14,853 bases of DNA from Candidatus Aminicenantota bacterium. GTDB lineage: Bacteria; Acidobacteriota; Aminicenantia; Aminicenantales; Aminicenantaceae. Shown in pieces: positions 14,264 to 14,853 of this stretch (its first letter is position 1; each line of letters opens with the position of its first letter). Location of the stretch: NCBI GenBank assembly GCA_016926925.1, contig JAFGNQ010000236.1, positions 1 to 14,853 of the forward strand, in the 5' to 3' direction. Both the position numbers and the translations under genes were made by a program. The notes under the pieces were generated by a model, which saw only the letters and a list, made by a program, of their open reading frames with translations, was not told the DNA's origin and made no database searches.

Positions 14264-14853
14264 TTACTTATTGACAGGCCTGTGCAACCGGACTGGTTTC
14301 CCTGCCCTTGCCCTAACCTTCAAGTTCAGAATTTCAACCCCCAGTGAAAAAGCCATGGCAAAGTAGATATACCCCTTGGGGATGTGCAGATCGAGCCCCT
14401 CGCCCATGAGCGAGAAACCGACCAGCAGCAGAAAACTCAGGGCAAGCATCTTGATAGTGGGATGGCCATCCACGAAATTTCCGATGATGCGTGCCGAAAG
14501 CATCATGACCAGGACGGCGATCACGATAGCCAGGATCATCACCGGAATGTGCTCGGCCAGACCTACAGCCGTAATAACCGAATCCAGCGAGAATACGATG
14601 TCGAGGATGGCGATCTGGATGAGGATCGAGACGAAATTTCGAGCTGCCTTGGATTTAACCGTTGCGGGTGATCCTTCCAGGTTGGTGTGGATTTCATGAG
14701 TGCTCTTGGCCAGCAAAAAGAGCCCCCCGACAAGGAGGATGATATCCCTGCCGGATATGACGTTCTTGAATACAGTAAAGAGAGGCGTGGTCAGAGTCAT
14801 AATCCAGGTGATCGTGAGCAGGAGCAGAATGCGTGTCACCATGGCCAGAGCCA
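14264..14853 (-). CDS. TerC family integral membrane protein (partial, N terminus outside window)
   Basis: The C-terminal 196 or so residues of a TerC/YgdQ-type membrane protein; the frame stays open to the window end. ALAMVTRILLLLTITWIM matches the second helix of the family, not a start, so roughly the first 60 residues are missing. Five further hydrophobic segments follow. The hallmark acidic motif is in ILDIVFSLDSVITAVGL, where the Asp residues are thought to line a metal path, and the family ending SLGVEILNLKVR is present. TerC relatives such as Alx and MeeF export Mn2+ or act in metal homeostasis and metalation of exported proteins. Whether this one does so is inferred. It ends in TAA, and the truncated hydrolase remnant lies downstream on the same strand. 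Confidence 0.9.
   Translation of the reverse strand, partial: ALAMVTRILLLLTITWIMTLTTPLFTVFKNVISGRDIILLVGGLFLLAKSTHEIHTNLEGSPATVKSKAARNFVSILIQIAILDIVFSLDSVITAVGLAEHIPVMILAIVIAVLVMMLSARIIGNFVDGHPTIKMLALSFLLLVGFSLMGEGLDLHIPKGYIYFAMAFSLGVEILNLKVRARAGKPVRLHRPVNK

Overview
The window reads as an ordinary stretch of chromosome from a Gram-negative, probably anaerobic or microaerophilic heterotroph with an outer membrane. The gene content (a CBM9-like/DUF5916 outer-membrane protein, exported S9 and C69 peptidases, a lipoprotein esterase, and a DTW tRNA-modifying enzyme with the DASW variant) resembles Acidobacteriota or Candidatus Aminicenantes genomes. That placement is inferred from family composition only. 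I see no rRNA, tRNA, CRISPR array, transposase or phage gene.

Layout. 1-1090: a doubtful exported-protein fragment, then an exported cyclophilin-type peptidyl-prolyl isomerase. 1163-1611: a PilZ (c-di-GMP receptor) protein preceded by a 32-codon ORF whose stop overlaps the PilZ start. 1850-4054: a secreted S9 prolyl-oligopeptidase-family peptidase behind a recognisable promoter. 4179-4858: a rubrerythrin-like diiron protein, followed in overlap by a small 4Fe-4S ferredoxin-like frame broken by an in-frame TAG. 5109-7142: a CBM9-like plus DUF5916 outer-membrane protein. 7200-7265: a perfect 15-bp inverted repeat. 7381-9147: a lipoprotein alpha/beta-hydrolase. 9157-9195: an inverted repeat between convergent genes. 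9233-10009 (minus): a DTW-domain tRNA acp3U transferase. 10119-11744: a secreted C69 dipeptidase, divergent from the DTW gene and with a near-consensus promoter. 11904-12446: a Spy/CpxP-like periplasmic protein. 12465-12506: a REP-like palindrome. 12743-13639: a lipoprotein with a Gly/Met/Arg-rich insertion. 13746-14192 (minus): a 5'-truncated remnant of a serine-hydrolase C-terminal region. 14264-14853 (minus): a TerC-family membrane protein running off the window.

Most products are predicted to be exported. Two peptidases and an esterase fit breakdown of peptides and esters outside the cytoplasm, while the cyclophilin and the Spy-like protein fit periplasmic protein folding. The rubrerythrin-like protein and the broken ferredoxin suggest an oxidative-stress unit that has lost or altered its electron-transfer partner. 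Most genes have their own Shine-Dalgarno site and sizeable spacers, so this looks like a series of mainly single transcription units and not one large operon.

I did not find a clearly new biological system. The best leads are the amber-interrupted ferredoxin frame coupled to the diiron gene, the Met/Arg motif shared by the adjacent Spy-like protein and lipoprotein, the hairpin whose loop can pair with the downstream ribosome-binding site, and a promoter-proximal motif found upstream of two genes for exported proteins.
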